Part shown: positions 32,711-41,847 of the stretch, one piece after another
Position numbering within the stretch: the first letter of the stretch is position 1
Layout of the letters: the number at the start of each line of letters is the position of its first letter
From: Polaribacter atrinae
GTDB lineage: Bacteria; Bacteroidota; Bacteroidia; Flavobacteriales; Flavobacteriaceae
DNA: 64,000 nt
Direction of reading: 5' to 3'
Assembly (NCBI RefSeq): GCF_038023995.1
Contig: NZ_CP150660.1
Location: 3,346,501-3,410,500 of the forward strand
Position numbers and translations under genes: made by a program
The notes under the pieces: generated by a model
What the model was told of the DNA's origin: nothing
The model's database searches: none
The model's input: the letters and a program-made list of their open reading frames with translations, nothing else

Positions 32711-33235
32711 ATGAAAAAAGTCCAATACTTCATTTTACTCTTATTAATGAGTTGCTCAACCTCTAAAGTAATTACAGATTATGATGATAATACCAACTTT
32801 AAGGAATATAAAACCTATGCCTTTTTTGATGATATTGGTACAGGTTTAAATGAATTTGATGTAGATAGGGCAGCAGATGCTCTATTTGAAGAAATGGAAC
32901 TGTTAGGATTCAAAGAAGTAGAAACGCCTGATTTTTATATCAATTTTAAAGCAAAAATAGCTGCACCTAAAGTTACTAATACTATTGCAATTGGTTTAGG
33001 AAGTGGAGGAAGAAATGGAGGTTTTGGTGTTTCTGGCGGAATACCAATTGGAGGGAAAAAGTTAGATGAAGAAATAATTGTAGAATTTGTAGACGCTAAA
33101 ACCAATGAATTATTTTGGGAAGGTATTTTAACTTCCACAATAAAAGAAAAAAGAAAACCAGAAGATAGAGTTGCTTATTTTAAAGAGGTTGTTCGTGAAA
33201 TTTTACAAAAGTACCCTCATAACAATGATAAATAA
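32711..33235 (+). CDS. DUF4136 lipoprotein
   Basis: 174 residues with a lipobox (LLLMSC, Cys15). The DUF4136 pattern is clear: NFKEYKTYAFFDD at the start, RAADALFEEMELLGFKEVET, DFYINFKAK, a glycine-rich loop (GLGSGGRNGGFGVSGG) and LFWEGILTSTIKEK at the end. The fold is known from outer-membrane lipoproteins; the role is not known. The stop TAA overlaps the next ATG. Confidence 0.85.
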   Translation: MKKVQYFILLLLMSCSTSKVITDYDDNTNFKEYKTYAFFDDIGTGLNEFDVDRAADALFEEMELLGFKEVETPDFYINFKAKIAAPKVTNTIAIGLGSGGRNGGFGVSGGIPIGGKKLDEEIIVEFVDAKTNELFWEGILTSTIKEKRKPEDRVAYFKEVVREILQKYPHNNDK

Positions 33236-33591
33236 TGGCTTATAATGAGTATTTGGTAGATAGAGTTTCTTTATTTTTTAGAGAAAAAGGGATTCATTTT
33301 AACCCCAAAAAAATGTTTGGAGGTTTTGTTTTTATGGTTGATGATAAGATGTGTGTTGGCGTAATGAAAGACCAAATTATGGCAAGAATTAATCCAGATA
33401 TTTATGAAGCGTCTTTAGAAAAAGAAGGTTGTAGAAGTATGGATTTTACCAAAAAAAGTATGAAAGGTTTTGTATTTCTTTCTGATGAAGCAATAGATCT
33501 AGATAAAGATTTAAATTATTGGTTGCAATTAGCCTTAGATTTTAATCCGCTAGCAAAAGCGAGTAAAAAAAGAAAATCCTCTAAAAATTAA
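33235..33591 (+). CDS. TfoX/Sxy N-terminal domain protein
   Basis: 118 residues with only the TfoX N-terminal domain: KMFGGFVFMVDDKMCVGVMK and ARINPDIYEASLEKEG are the family landmarks. In gamma-proteobacteria Sxy/TfoX promotes competence gene expression; in Bacteroidota the role of the single-domain proteins is unknown. It overlaps the DUF4136 stop by one base. A decayed partial copy lies at 34305-34410, after the first of the outer-membrane barrels. Confidence 0.85.
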   Translation: MAYNEYLVDRVSLFFREKGIHFNPKKMFGGFVFMVDDKMCVGVMKDQIMARINPDIYEASLEKEGCRSMDFTKKSMKGFVFLSDEAIDLDKDLNYWLQLALDFNPLAKASKKRKSSKN

Positions 33592-33608
33592 TTTAGAGGA
33601 TTTTTTTA
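33575..33608. terminator. Terminator between tfoX-like and the first small barrel gene
   Basis: ATCCTCTAAA and TTTAGAGGAT form the stem, and TTTTTT follows. The same hairpin is repeated at 34411-34436, part of a duplicated segment. Confidence 0.85.
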
Positions 33609-33624
33609 TATAATCTTTTATTAT

Positions 33625-34107
33625 CTAGAATTGGTATCTGATACTGAATGCAATGTCATTATCAAAATCATTATAAGTATTTCCAAAACCAAATTCTGGT
33701 CTTAAATCTAAAGAAAGTAATATTGGTGCATCTGTAAAATTATACTCTATACCAATATCTCCAGCTGCAAAAGCAAATGTTTCAGAAAAATCATCCTTGT
33801 TGTCTTTTCCACTATAGTTTCCTAAACCACCACCAACACCTGCGTACCAATTAAAGCCACCTTCAATATTCCAAACCCATTGATAAATACCTGTAGCTTT
33901 AAAACCGTCGTAATTTTTATTGTTTCTTATACCTAAATCAATTTCTAATCTGTTATTATCTCCTAAAGCTCTTTGGTAAGAGATTTCTCCTCCAAAACCA
34001 TCATTATCTCCTAAACGTAAACCTATTGCATTTTCAGAAATACTTTGTGCATTTACAGAAAATGCCCCAACTACTAAAAGACCGATAATTAAAAGTGTTT
34101 TTTTCAT
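33625..34107 (-). CDS. Small outer-membrane beta-barrel protein, copy 1
   Basis: 160 residues with a signal peptide (LLIIGLLVVGAFSVNAQ). The mature protein repeats short amphipathic strands ending in Phe (SIRYQF), the form of an eight-strand outer-membrane barrel. ENAIGLRLGDNDGFGGEISY and WVWNIEGGFNWYAGVGGGLG are shared with two neighbours. It is the first of three tandem paralogues and is most like the second; its signal peptide is nearly identical to copy 2. Role unknown. Confidence 0.82.
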   Translation of the reverse strand: MKKTLLIIGLLVVGAFSVNAQSISENAIGLRLGDNDGFGGEISYQRALGDNNRLEIDLGIRNNKNYDGFKATGIYQWVWNIEGGFNWYAGVGGGLGNYSGKDNKDDFSETFAFAAGDIGIEYNFTDAPILLSLDLRPEFGFGNTYNDFDNDIAFSIRYQF

Positions 34108-34133
34108 AATTTTATATGTTTTTGATTCAAGTT

Positions 34134-34141
34134 CAAAATTA
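34134..34141 (-). promoter_or_regulatory. Promoter -7 box of barrel copy 1
   Basis: TAATTTTG on the minus strand, 27 bp before the ATG; matches TAnnTTTG. Confidence 0.55.
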
Positions 34142-34304
34142 GATGTATTATTCCATCTAAAAGATCTTTATCCAATGAATTATTAATCCAAAAGGTTTTT
34201 TTAAATAGAAAATTAGCACATAAAAAACGTCTAGCAGTAACGAGAGAGGAAAAAAAGGTAGAATAATTTTAAAGTCTAAATTATAAACTTGACTATCAGA
34301 ATTA

Positions 34305-34410
34305 ACTGAAAAGCAAATTTCTGATTTATAATTGGGAGCAATAAGTTTAAATTATTGATTGCAATTAACTCTGGATTTTTAATTGGTTTGTAAAAGCAGT
34401 AAAAAAAGAA
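34305..34410 (+). pseudogene. Decayed copy of the tfoX-like gene end
   Basis: The sequence aligns by eye with 33475-33575: TTTAAATTATTGATTGCAAT against TTTAAATTATTGGTTGCAAT, then GCAGTAAAAAAAGAAATCC against GCGAGTAAAAAAAGAAAATC, with stops and gaps between. It is followed by a second copy of the same terminator and the second barrel gene. It is therefore the left part of a duplicated segment that has lost function. Confidence 0.7.
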
Positions 34411-34442
34411 ATCCTCTAAAAATTAATTTAGAGGATCTTTTA
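34411..34442. terminator. Duplicate of the tfoX/barrel terminator
   Basis: ATCCTCTAAA and TTTAGAGGAT, the same stem as at 33577-33602, followed by CTTTT. It serves barrel copy 2 on the minus strand. Confidence 0.75.
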
Positions 34443-34460
34443 TAATGTTAACTATTCTAT

Positions 34461-34907
34461 TTAGAATTGATATCTTACAGCTAAAGATATATCTGAATTT
34501 ATACCATTTAAATTACCAGAAATACCTACTTCTGGTCTGTAATCTAAAGAAAGTAAAATAGGAGCATCAAAATTATATTCAATTCCTACAACACCTGCTC
34601 CAAAGATACTTGCTCCGCTTGCAGAAACAATACCACCACCAACACCTGCATACCAGTTAAATCTATCTTCTAAATTCCAAACCCATTGGTATAAACCAGT
34701 TGCTTTAAAATCAGAAAATTCGTTTGCTAAACCTAAATCTACTTCTAAACGGTTGTTATCTCCTAAAGCTTTTTGATAAGAAATTTCACCTCCAACTCCA
34801 TTTCCTCCACTAAATCTAAGACCAATTGCATTTTCAGAGATGTCTTGTGCATTTACAGAAAATACTCCAGCGACCAAAAGACCGATAATTAAAAGTGTTT
34901 TTTTCAT
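34461..34907 (-). CDS. Small outer-membrane beta-barrel protein, copy 2
   Basis: 148 residues from ATG 34907 (MKKTLLIIGLLVAGVFS). The frame is open to 34937, but that start lies in the promoter box. ENAIGLRFSGGNGVGGEISY and NLEDRFNWYAGVGGGI match copies 1 and 3, and it ends SLAVRYQF. Together with its terminator and the tfoX remnant it forms a duplicated unit of copy 1. Outer-membrane location is inferred from the signal peptide, strand pattern and terminal Phe. Confidence 0.82.
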   Translation of the reverse strand: MKKTLLIIGLLVAGVFSVNAQDISENAIGLRFSGGNGVGGEISYQKALGDNNRLEVDLGLANEFSDFKATGLYQWVWNLEDRFNWYAGVGGGIVSASGASIFGAGVVGIEYNFDAPILLSLDYRPEVGISGNLNGINSDISLAVRYQF

Positions 34908-34934
34908 AATTTTATGTGTTTTTTGATTAAACTC

Positions 34935-34942
34935 CAAATTTA
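34935..34942 (-). promoter_or_regulatory. Promoter -7 box of barrel copy 2
   Basis: TAAATTTG on the minus strand, 27 bp before the ATG at 34907, the same distance as in copy 1. Confidence 0.6.
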
Positions 34943-35021
34943 TATCTATTATTTCATCTAAATGATTTTTATCCTGTGAAATATTAATTCAAAAGATTTT
35001 AAATAGTAATTTATCACATAA

Positions 35022-35050
35022 AAAAAACTTCTAGCTTTTAAAGTAGAAGG
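35022..35050 (-). terminator. Terminator of barrel copy 3
   Basis: CTTCTA and TAGAAG form a short stem, followed by eight T on the minus strand. Confidence 0.55.
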
Positions 35051-35072
35051 TTTAAAAAAAAAGTTAAATATT

Positions 35073-35519
35073 TTAAAATTGATACCTAACAGCTAATCCG
35101 ATATCAGAGACTAAACCACTAGAATTACCGGAAAAGCCAATTTCTGGTCTATAATCGAGTGCAATTAGTATTGGTGCTTTAAAGTTATACTCAAAGCCTG
35201 CAACACCAGCGGCATAAATACCAAATTTATCAGCAGAAACAATTCCGGCACCTACACCAGCATACCAATTAAAACGTTCTTCAATGTTCCAAACCCACTG
35301 ATGTAAACCTGTTAATTTAAAGTCATTAAATTTATTTGCTAAACCTAAATCTAGTTCTAAACGATGATTTTCACCTAAATGTTTTTGGTAAGAGATTTCT
35401 CCTCCTGTACCGTTTCCGCCACCAATACGTACACCAATTGCGTGGTCTGATATTTCTTGGGCATTCATTGTTAAATTTGCAGCAAATATTAAACTGAGGG
35501 CTAATAATATTTTCTTCAT
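35073..35519 (-). CDS. Small outer-membrane beta-barrel protein, copy 3
   Basis: 148 residues with signal peptide (ILLALSLIFAANLTMNAQ), which differs from that of copies 1 and 2. The mature part is close to copy 2: DHAIGVRIGGGNGTGGEISY, NIEERFNWYAGVGAGI, LAVRYQF. It has no tfoX fragment at its 3' side, so it is the older member of the array or the source of the family. A TAAATTTG box lies 26 bp upstream of the ATG. Confidence 0.82.
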   Translation of the reverse strand: MKKILLALSLIFAANLTMNAQEISDHAIGVRIGGGNGTGGEISYQKHLGENHRLELDLGLANKFNDFKLTGLHQWVWNIEERFNWYAGVGAGIVSADKFGIYAAGVAGFEYNFKAPILIALDYRPEIGFSGNSSGLVSDIGLAVRYQF

Positions 35520-35544
35520 TATGTATGTGAGATTGGGGGTTTAT

Positions 35545-35552
35545 CAAATTTA
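35545..35552 (-). promoter_or_regulatory. Promoter of barrel copy 3
   Basis: TAAATTTG on the minus strand, with TTTTG about 20 bp further upstream as the -33 element; this is the most complete Bacteroidota promoter in the array. Confidence 0.65.
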
Positions 35553-35609
35553 CAAACTTTAAACTCTTGTCTCAAAACATAAGGCGTACTATTTTGATAG
35601 GTAAAATGC

Positions 35610-38600
35610 TTAATTTTCTACAACGTTAATTCTTATTCCTTTAGAATGACTGCTAAATTCAGGTGCATACATGCTCTGTATTGTTGTAATTCCATTGCTG
35701 AAATTTCCGGCATTATTAACTCTCACATCATACTCAAAAACATAAATTCCTTTCGGTAATCGATCAAAAAAGAAATTTGTTGCAGCATCTTTTGTACTTT
35801 CATAATATCCTAAATTATCTTGCCATTTATATCTAGATAAAACATTTATAGGTTCTAATCCAGAAGCTCTCATGTCTTTCATATGAATGAACTCCATATC
35901 TCTATCACTTCTAAGTTCAATTCTTACGGTAATTAAATCACCAATGTTTAATTTTGTGTTTTTTGTTATTTCTTTTAATTCTTTTCCAGTGTCTGAATTT
36001 ACTTTTAAGAATAATTTTTTATGCAGTTTTAAAGGAGTTTCTGCGGAAGTAATTTTGTCTAAATCTTCAAAATATTGCCAATACAAACCTCCCCAAGCAA
36101 TTCCTTCTCCTTTTTTATTGATGGTAACTTCTGCCATTTTTGGTGTAATTTCAGATCCATTCCATGAAGTTTTAAAATAACCAGTACCAGCTTCTACTTT
36201 TACGTTTTCTAACTTTGTTGGATCAATTTCTTGATCACCAACTTTTATATCTACCATTTCTTTTACCGAAATCCAATTGGTTCCATTTAACAATAAGGCA
36301 TATACGGCTTCTGTAGTTGCTTTGGTAGTTCTCCAACTATTTGTTTGCTTATTTTTTAGCAACCATATTTTTAAATTATCGATAGTTTCTGTATTGTTTT
36401 CTATTTCAGAAAATGTTTCAATCATTAATGTCTGAGTTTCTATAGGAGCTTGATAATAATAGTAACCAGCAGCGTTTTCTTTCCAATACATTCCTAATTC
36501 ATCAGAAGTAATTGAATTTTCTTTTAACGATTTTAATATTTTATTTGCGGTTGTTTTATCATCATTTCTAAACAACGATAAAGCAATTTGTCCTTTTGCA
36601 TATAAATTATAATCATTCCAATATGTAACAGTTTGATTTCTGTAATAATCAACTGCTTTTTGCAAGTTGTTATCCATAGAAATTGTGCTGTAAAAACTAC
36701 GCATATACAAATACTGAATGGTAAAATAGTTCAAATTATTTTTTGCTAAATAGGCTGTAAATGCTTCTTCACCTTCCTTTTTTGTTTTAGCTTTCTGTTT
36801 AATTTCTGATGCATTGTTTAACAAGTTCTTATGCTGATTAATTAACTCTTCATCTAAGAATTGTATTGCTTTTTCTATCATGTTTTGGGTTGAAGTATCA
36901 AAATCAGTAACTCCTAATTTTTGTAAATGACCAAAACCTGTGGCAATATGTTGGGTAATAAATTTACTTTCATTTCGTCCGCCTTTAAACCAAGGGAAGC
37001 CTCCAGAATTCATCTGAATACCCTGTAGTTTATTAATGGATTTTTCTTGCTCATTTTTCATTTTATTCAAGTCGAATAATAAAGCGATTCTCTTTTTTTG
37101 CTCCGTTTCAGATTGTGCATCTCTTAACCAAGGTGTTTCTTGAATTATTAATGATTTTAATTCTTCATTCTTTTCTAAGTTCGATAAAAGAGCATCAGAA
37201 GATTTCCATGCATTAAAGACTTCTTGAATTTTTGGGTTAGAATTTGCCACAAAACTTGCTAAGGTATTGGCATAATATCTAGAAAATACCTGCTCTGCAC
37301 ATTCATAAGGATATTCCATTAAATATGGCAAAGATTGAATTGCATACCAAACAGGGGTAGATGTCATTTCTAAAGTTAACTTATGGTTTTTTAAGGTAGA
37401 AGAAGTAGTATTCTTTAATTTATCTAAGGTAAAAGTTTTTGTTTCGTTAGACCGAACCCACATTGGTAACGTTTCTGTAACCAACATTCTGTTGGATAAA
37501 ACTGGTAAAACATTTTGTTCTCCGTCAGAGAAATCACCTGCTTTTGCTATAATTTTAAATTGTACAGCTTGCACCGTTTCCGGAATTGATAAACTCCAAG
37601 AAACATTGGTGTTTCCATCCTTATCAACAGTAAAATTTTTGTTTGAATTTAAATTTTCTAATTCATAATCAATTTCTGCTCCACTAATAGCATCCGTTAA
37701 AATCAACTTAGCAAAACCACTCAATTGGTTATTTGTTAAATTGGTAATTTTTGCGCTCAAGGTTATTTTATCACCTTCACGTAAAAATCTTGGTGCATTT
37801 GGTACTACCATCAACTCTTTTTGAGTTACTGTTTCTAGTGTTTTTGTTGCAGATTTTAACGATTTTGTATGTGCTAATAATTGCAGTTTCCATTTGGTTA
37901 ATGCTTCTGGCATTGTAAAAGAAAAACTAACCTGACCGTTTTTATCGGTTCTTAATTCTGGAAAAAAGAAAGCTGTTTCATTAAAGTTTTTTCTAATTTG
38001 AATTCCCTCTAAAGAGTTTTTTTCTTGTACTTTATTTTTTTGTTTTTCATCAATTTTCATGAAAGGTACATCTTCCATAATTGCTTCTACTTCATCAGCT
38101 TCTGTAGATTCAATAATGGTTTCTACAACTTCTTTTTCATCTTCAACAACCATTATCATTTCCGGACTTGGAGCATTTGCTCTGGTCATAGATTTTCTTA
38201 AATAAAGATTTCTATTGTTACCAAAGTGAAACCCAAACCAGTTGTAAGAAGCATAAGAAACCGTTGGGTAACCAAATTGATTTCTTTGGGTATTCACAAC
38301 GTTAAAATAGGTGTTGCTAAAACTATTATCAGCACTACTGTGTGTGTAAGAATAATATTTTGGTTTTGACGTTATTGGATTGAAGCTCCAATTATGAGGT
38401 TTAAATTGGTCTAAAGAGGCATCATACATAGACGCTAAAACTTCTGCAGCAAGTTCGTCATTTTTATCGTTTTTTATTGTAAAACTCCAAGTCTCATCTT
38501 GTCCTGGTAATAACTTATCTCTAAATATGTTAGTTTCAATCTCGATGTTTTCTATCTCTTCAGTTACGTTAATTAGTAAACTTCCGCTTTTAAAATAATT

Positions 38601-41600
38601 ATAATTTACAAAGTGATATTTTACAGCAAATCCGCCAAGATCATCTTTGTTAACGGGTATTTTTATTGTTTTTGTTGTATTATTCAACTTTAACAAATGA
38701 GTTTCTATAAGTGTATGATTCTTTTCAATTTGTACAATTACCGTAATATCTTTTGAAGCAGAACCTACAGTAACTTCAACAGTATCATCAATCTTATAAG
38801 CAGGTTTATCTGCAAGAATTATAAATAAGTTATTGTCTGCAACTTGTTTTTCTTTGGTAGCAAAAAGTGTAACTATTTTTTCGTCTTTTACCTTTTGATT
38901 GAACTTATCCTTACTTTCTAAAACTACTTTATATTTACCAGAAATCCAATTTTTGGTGTCCTTTAAAAGAAGTTTTTTACTAATTTCGGTGTTAAAATTT
39001 TCACTAAAAACAAGAATCCCTTTTGTCCAGTTTGTAGCATCCATTTCATTTTCTGAATAGGCATCGTTAGGGAATAGTTTTTTAAATTCATTTTCAGAAA
39101 TATCTTGATAATCTGGTGTAGCCCAAGGTCTTTTTCTTAAAGGGTTTTTAGGTGCTTCTAATTTGTATATTTTAATATTTCCTTTTGCAGGAATGAACTC
39201 TCCGTTCAAGTTTTTTGTATCAATATTTAAAATATTGTCATTACTGTTTTTATTGATGTTGTTTTCTGATAAAATAGTTGCAACTAAAGCATGATACCCA
39301 ACATTTACAATACTTGTTGCGCTGCGAGTTTCTCCATTAATATCGGTAACGTCTGCGGTAATTTCAAAATTAAAAATAGGTAAACTTTCTTTATCAATAC
39401 TCTCATCCGGAATTGCATTAAAGACTATTTTAAAGGCTCCATTTTCATCAGTATTACTTTCTCCGTGTATAATTTCTTGAGAACTAGAAGTAGTATTTGG
39501 TCTTCTCCAATAATACCAACTCGGAAATTGTACTTTTCTGTGTACACGATACACCACTTTAGCATCTGTAATATTGGCTCCAGAAAAAGCTTTTGCAAAT
39601 CCATTTATGGTAATAGCGTCATTAATTTCATAACTTTCTGTGATGGGCTTAAATGCTGTTTCAAATTTTGGTCTTTTATATTCTTCTACAGAAATATAAG
39701 AACGATTAGAGTTCAAACGAATATTGCTTGTACTTTTTGCACTTTGTTTTATTTCAATTGCATATTGACCTGTTAATCCATTGTTTGGTAGAATAAATTC
39801 GCCAGCAACAGAACCAAATTCATTCAGTTTTAAAGTTAGTGTACTTACAGTTTGATGATTGACACCTTTTAAATTAATATCTACAAAATCTTCCGTTAAA
39901 ACAGCTGAATTTTCTCCTTGTTTTTTGATCACAATTGTTTTAAAATAAACTGTTTGTCCTGGTCTGTAAATACTTCTATCTGTAAAAATAAAAGACTGTA
40001 AACTTTCGCTTACTTTATCTGTTTGTCTTCTATTGGTTTTATATAAGTAATGATTTCCAAAAGAGGCAAAATCATTTTTTGTTTTCACTGTAATATTTAC
40101 ATTCGGATAATAATTTTCACTTTTAAAAGAAGCAAATCCGTTTTTATCTGTGGTTAACGTTTTATTAATAGTTGCACCTCTTCTAGGTTTGTTGTTAGAA
40201 AGAGATATTTCTGCATCCTTTATAGGTTTACCGGTGTTTCTATCTACAATTTGATAATTGTAGATGTCATTAAAATTGTTTTCAATTAAAGTTAAATTGG
40301 TCGCTTGAATTGCTGCTGTTCCAAAAATTGAATTTTCATCAATAATTTTATCTTCCGAAGAAACAATTAAATAAGTTCCGTTGTCCAATTTTGGAAGAAT
40401 TACCTCTGTAGTGTGTTGCAGGTAATCATGCTCATTTCTTAGTTTTGCATTCCAATTTTTGTTTTTCTCTAAAGTGTTTATAAACTTTATTTTATCAGCT
40501 ATGTTATACGTTTTATTGAGTTTTTCTAAAGCTACATTCGTTATTTTATATGTTGTAAAATAGATGTTATCAATATTTTTATAACTAATTAATGCTCTAG
40601 AATTGGTGTTGATAGGAACAAATTGTTCTGCTGTTATAGAAAGTGATTTTTCTAAGATTTGATTTTTTAAAGCTGTGCATTTTTTTGCTCCTAGACTCTT
40701 TGGAAACTCATTTATGACGTCATTACAGATTGAAAAAGCAAGTTTGTTATTCGTTTCTTCCTGGTGATATTTAGCAATTTGAAAAGTATATAATCCACTT
40801 ACTTCATTTTTATTAAAATGTTGTTTAGTTTTATGTAATGTGTTTAAATACATATTTTGTTTGTCTGTAAAATTAGCGTGTTCATTTACAAAGTTTAAAC
40901 GATGAATATCAATATCTACTAAAGCGTCTAAATTATTTTCTTTTGCATGAAACTGAATTAAATTCTGATAGATTTTTAAGGCATTAAACTGTAAAGATAA
41001 GTTGTCTTTAGTTTCAATGTTTAAGTTTAAAAAGGTGTTGTAATCTGATAAAAACGCTGAATTATCTAACACGAATTTATAAGATGGTCTTGTAATGGTA
41101 GTTTCTGAAGATTTATAAAATTCTAAAGCATTATTTGCTAAAAAATCATACAATGTAGGTCTGTATTTTTTAGACTCTTTTTCGATTTGTAAAATCTCTG
41201 AATATTCAGAAATAGCTATTTTTTGTAAAGCCGCTGTGTTTTCTAATGAATCTTCAAAATGACAGTGAATTTCTTTAAAAAGTGTTTCTAAATCCCAAGT
41301 CCTAAAATCGTTTTTATCTACTTTGTTTTCAGTTTTTGTTCTATTGTAAAATTTGTACCTATTTTCATTAAAATATTGCCAGTATAAATTAGCCAATACA
41401 TTTTCTAATACGTTTTTTGTTGGGTACTCGCTTTTAGCAATGTGTTTTTTAAAACTTTCAATTATATTTAATTGGGCATCTTCTTCTAAGGTTAAAGAAT
41501 ATTTACTTTTATAAAAAAGTGTTTTTATTAACTGAGGTGAATTGCTTTGTTTATCCGCTTTAGCGTAAATGTCTTCTACAACTTTTAAAGCGGATTTTGG

Positions 41601-41717
41601 TAAGTTCGCTTTTTCAAATGTTTCTACTTCTAACCAAAGCTCTTTAAAGGAGTCTTGAGCGTTAGAAAAAGAAGAGAATGCAATAATCATTACTAGTGTT
41701 GTTGTCAATTTTTTCAT
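35610..41717 (-). CDS. Alpha-2-macroglobulin family protein with thioester motif
   Basis: 2035 residues with signal peptide (MKKLTTTLVMIIAFSSFSNA). The first 380 residues are helical repeats. An MG2 domain begins about residue 570 (FTDRSIYRPGQTVYFKTI). Further macroglobulin domains follow, and the A2M domain starts near 1250 (MPEALTKWKLQLLAHTKSLK). The thioester site is Y-E-C1473-A-E-Q, the CxEQ form needed to trap proteases covalently. An alpha-toroid domain follows (RNESKFITQHIATGFGHLQK). Bacterial members protect the periplasm against proteases and often pair with a penicillin-binding protein; no pbpC gene is next to it here. The residues around 1150-1200 (a stretch of Glu, Val and Met) may be the bait region. 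Confidence 0.92.
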   Translation of the reverse strand: MKKLTTTLVMIIAFSSFSNAQDSFKELWLEVETFEKANLPKSALKVVEDIYAKADKQSNSPQLIKTLFYKSKYSLTLEEDAQLNIIESFKKHIAKSEYPTKNVLENVLANLYWQYFNENRYKFYNRTKTENKVDKNDFRTWDLETLFKEIHCHFEDSLENTAALQKIAISEYSEILQIEKESKKYRPTLYDFLANNALEFYKSSETTITRPSYKFVLDNSAFLSDYNTFLNLNIETKDNLSLQFNALKIYQNLIQFHAKENNLDALVDIDIHRLNFVNEHANFTDKQNMYLNTLHKTKQHFNKNEVSGLYTFQIAKYHQEETNNKLAFSICNDVINEFPKSLGAKKCTALKNQILEKSLSITAEQFVPINTNSRALISYKNIDNIYFTTYKITNVALEKLNKTYNIADKIKFINTLEKNKNWNAKLRNEHDYLQHTTEVILPKLDNGTYLIVSSEDKIIDENSIFGTAAIQATNLTLIENNFNDIYNYQIVDRNTGKPIKDAEISLSNNKPRRGATINKTLTTDKNGFASFKSENYYPNVNITVKTKNDFASFGNHYLYKTNRRQTDKVSESLQSFIFTDRSIYRPGQTVYFKTIVIKKQGENSAVLTEDFVDINLKGVNHQTVSTLTLKLNEFGSVAGEFILPNNGLTGQYAIEIKQSAKSTSNIRLNSNRSYISVEEYKRPKFETAFKPITESYEINDAITINGFAKAFSGANITDAKVVYRVHRKVQFPSWYYWRRPNTTSSSQEIIHGESNTDENGAFKIVFNAIPDESIDKESLPIFNFEITADVTDINGETRSATSIVNVGYHALVATILSENNINKNSNDNILNIDTKNLNGEFIPAKGNIKIYKLEAPKNPLRKRPWATPDYQDISENEFKKLFPNDAYSENEMDATNWTKGILVFSENFNTEISKKLLLKDTKNWISGKYKVVLESKDKFNQKVKDEKIVTLFATKEKQVADNNLFIILADKPAYKIDDTVEVTVGSASKDITVIVQIEKNHTLIETHLLKLNNTTKTIKIPVNKDDLGGFAVKYHFVNYNYFKSGSLLINVTEEIENIEIETNIFRDKLLPGQDETWSFTIKNDKNDELAAEVLASMYDASLDQFKPHNWSFNPITSKPKYYSYTHSSADNSFSNTYFNVVNTQRNQFGYPTVSYASYNWFGFHFGNNRNLYLRKSMTRANAPSPEMIMVVEDEKEVVETIIESTEADEVEAIMEDVPFMKIDEKQKNKVQEKNSLEGIQIRKNFNETAFFFPELRTDKNGQVSFSFTMPEALTKWKLQLLAHTKSLKSATKTLETVTQKELMVVPNAPRFLREGDKITLSAKITNLTNNQLSGFAKLILTDAISGAEIDYELENLNSNKNFTVDKDGNTNVSWSLSIPETVQAVQFKIIAKAGDFSDGEQNVLPVLSNRMLVTETLPMWVRSNETKTFTLDKLKNTTSSTLKNHKLTLEMTSTPVWYAIQSLPYLMEYPYECAEQVFSRYYANTLASFVANSNPKIQEVFNAWKSSDALLSNLEKNEELKSLIIQETPWLRDAQSETEQKKRIALLFDLNKMKNEQEKSINKLQGIQMNSGGFPWFKGGRNESKFITQHIATGFGHLQKLGVTDFDTSTQNMIEKAIQFLDEELINQHKNLLNNASEIKQKAKTKKEGEEAFTAYLAKNNLNYFTIQYLYMRSFYSTISMDNNLQKAVDYYRNQTVTYWNDYNLYAKGQIALSLFRNDDKTTANKILKSLKENSITSDELGMYWKENAAGYYYYQAPIETQTLMIETFSEIENNTETIDNLKIWLLKNKQTNSWRTTKATTEAVYALLLNGTNWISVKEMVDIKVGDQEIDPTKLENVKVEAGTGYFKTSWNGSEITPKMAEVTINKKGEGIAWGGLYWQYFEDLDKITSAETPLKLHKKLFLKVNSDTGKELKEITKNTKLNIGDLITVRIELRSDRDMEFIHMKDMRASGLEPINVLSRYKWQDNLGYYESTKDAATNFFFDRLPKGIYVFEYDVRVNNAGNFSNGITTIQSMYAPEFSSHSKGIRINVVEN

Positions 41718-41847
41718 AATTAATTTATTTAATGCTTTTAAAGCACATACAAATTAGCTTGTAAAATAATTTTTATTAGAGTTTACGTCTAAAGATACTT
41801 TATATTGTAGTAAGCTTTTGTATTTTTACTTTTTTAAATTTTGTTCG

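Noticed and set aside
39465..39776. A 103-codon + strand ORF inside the alpha-2-macroglobulin gene
   Set aside because: It is antisense to a well-supported gene and has no protein-like motif, so I treat it as a shadow frame. The same applies to the + strand frames at 35887-36180, 45785-46084, 47431-47706, 62944-63141 and 63479-63679.
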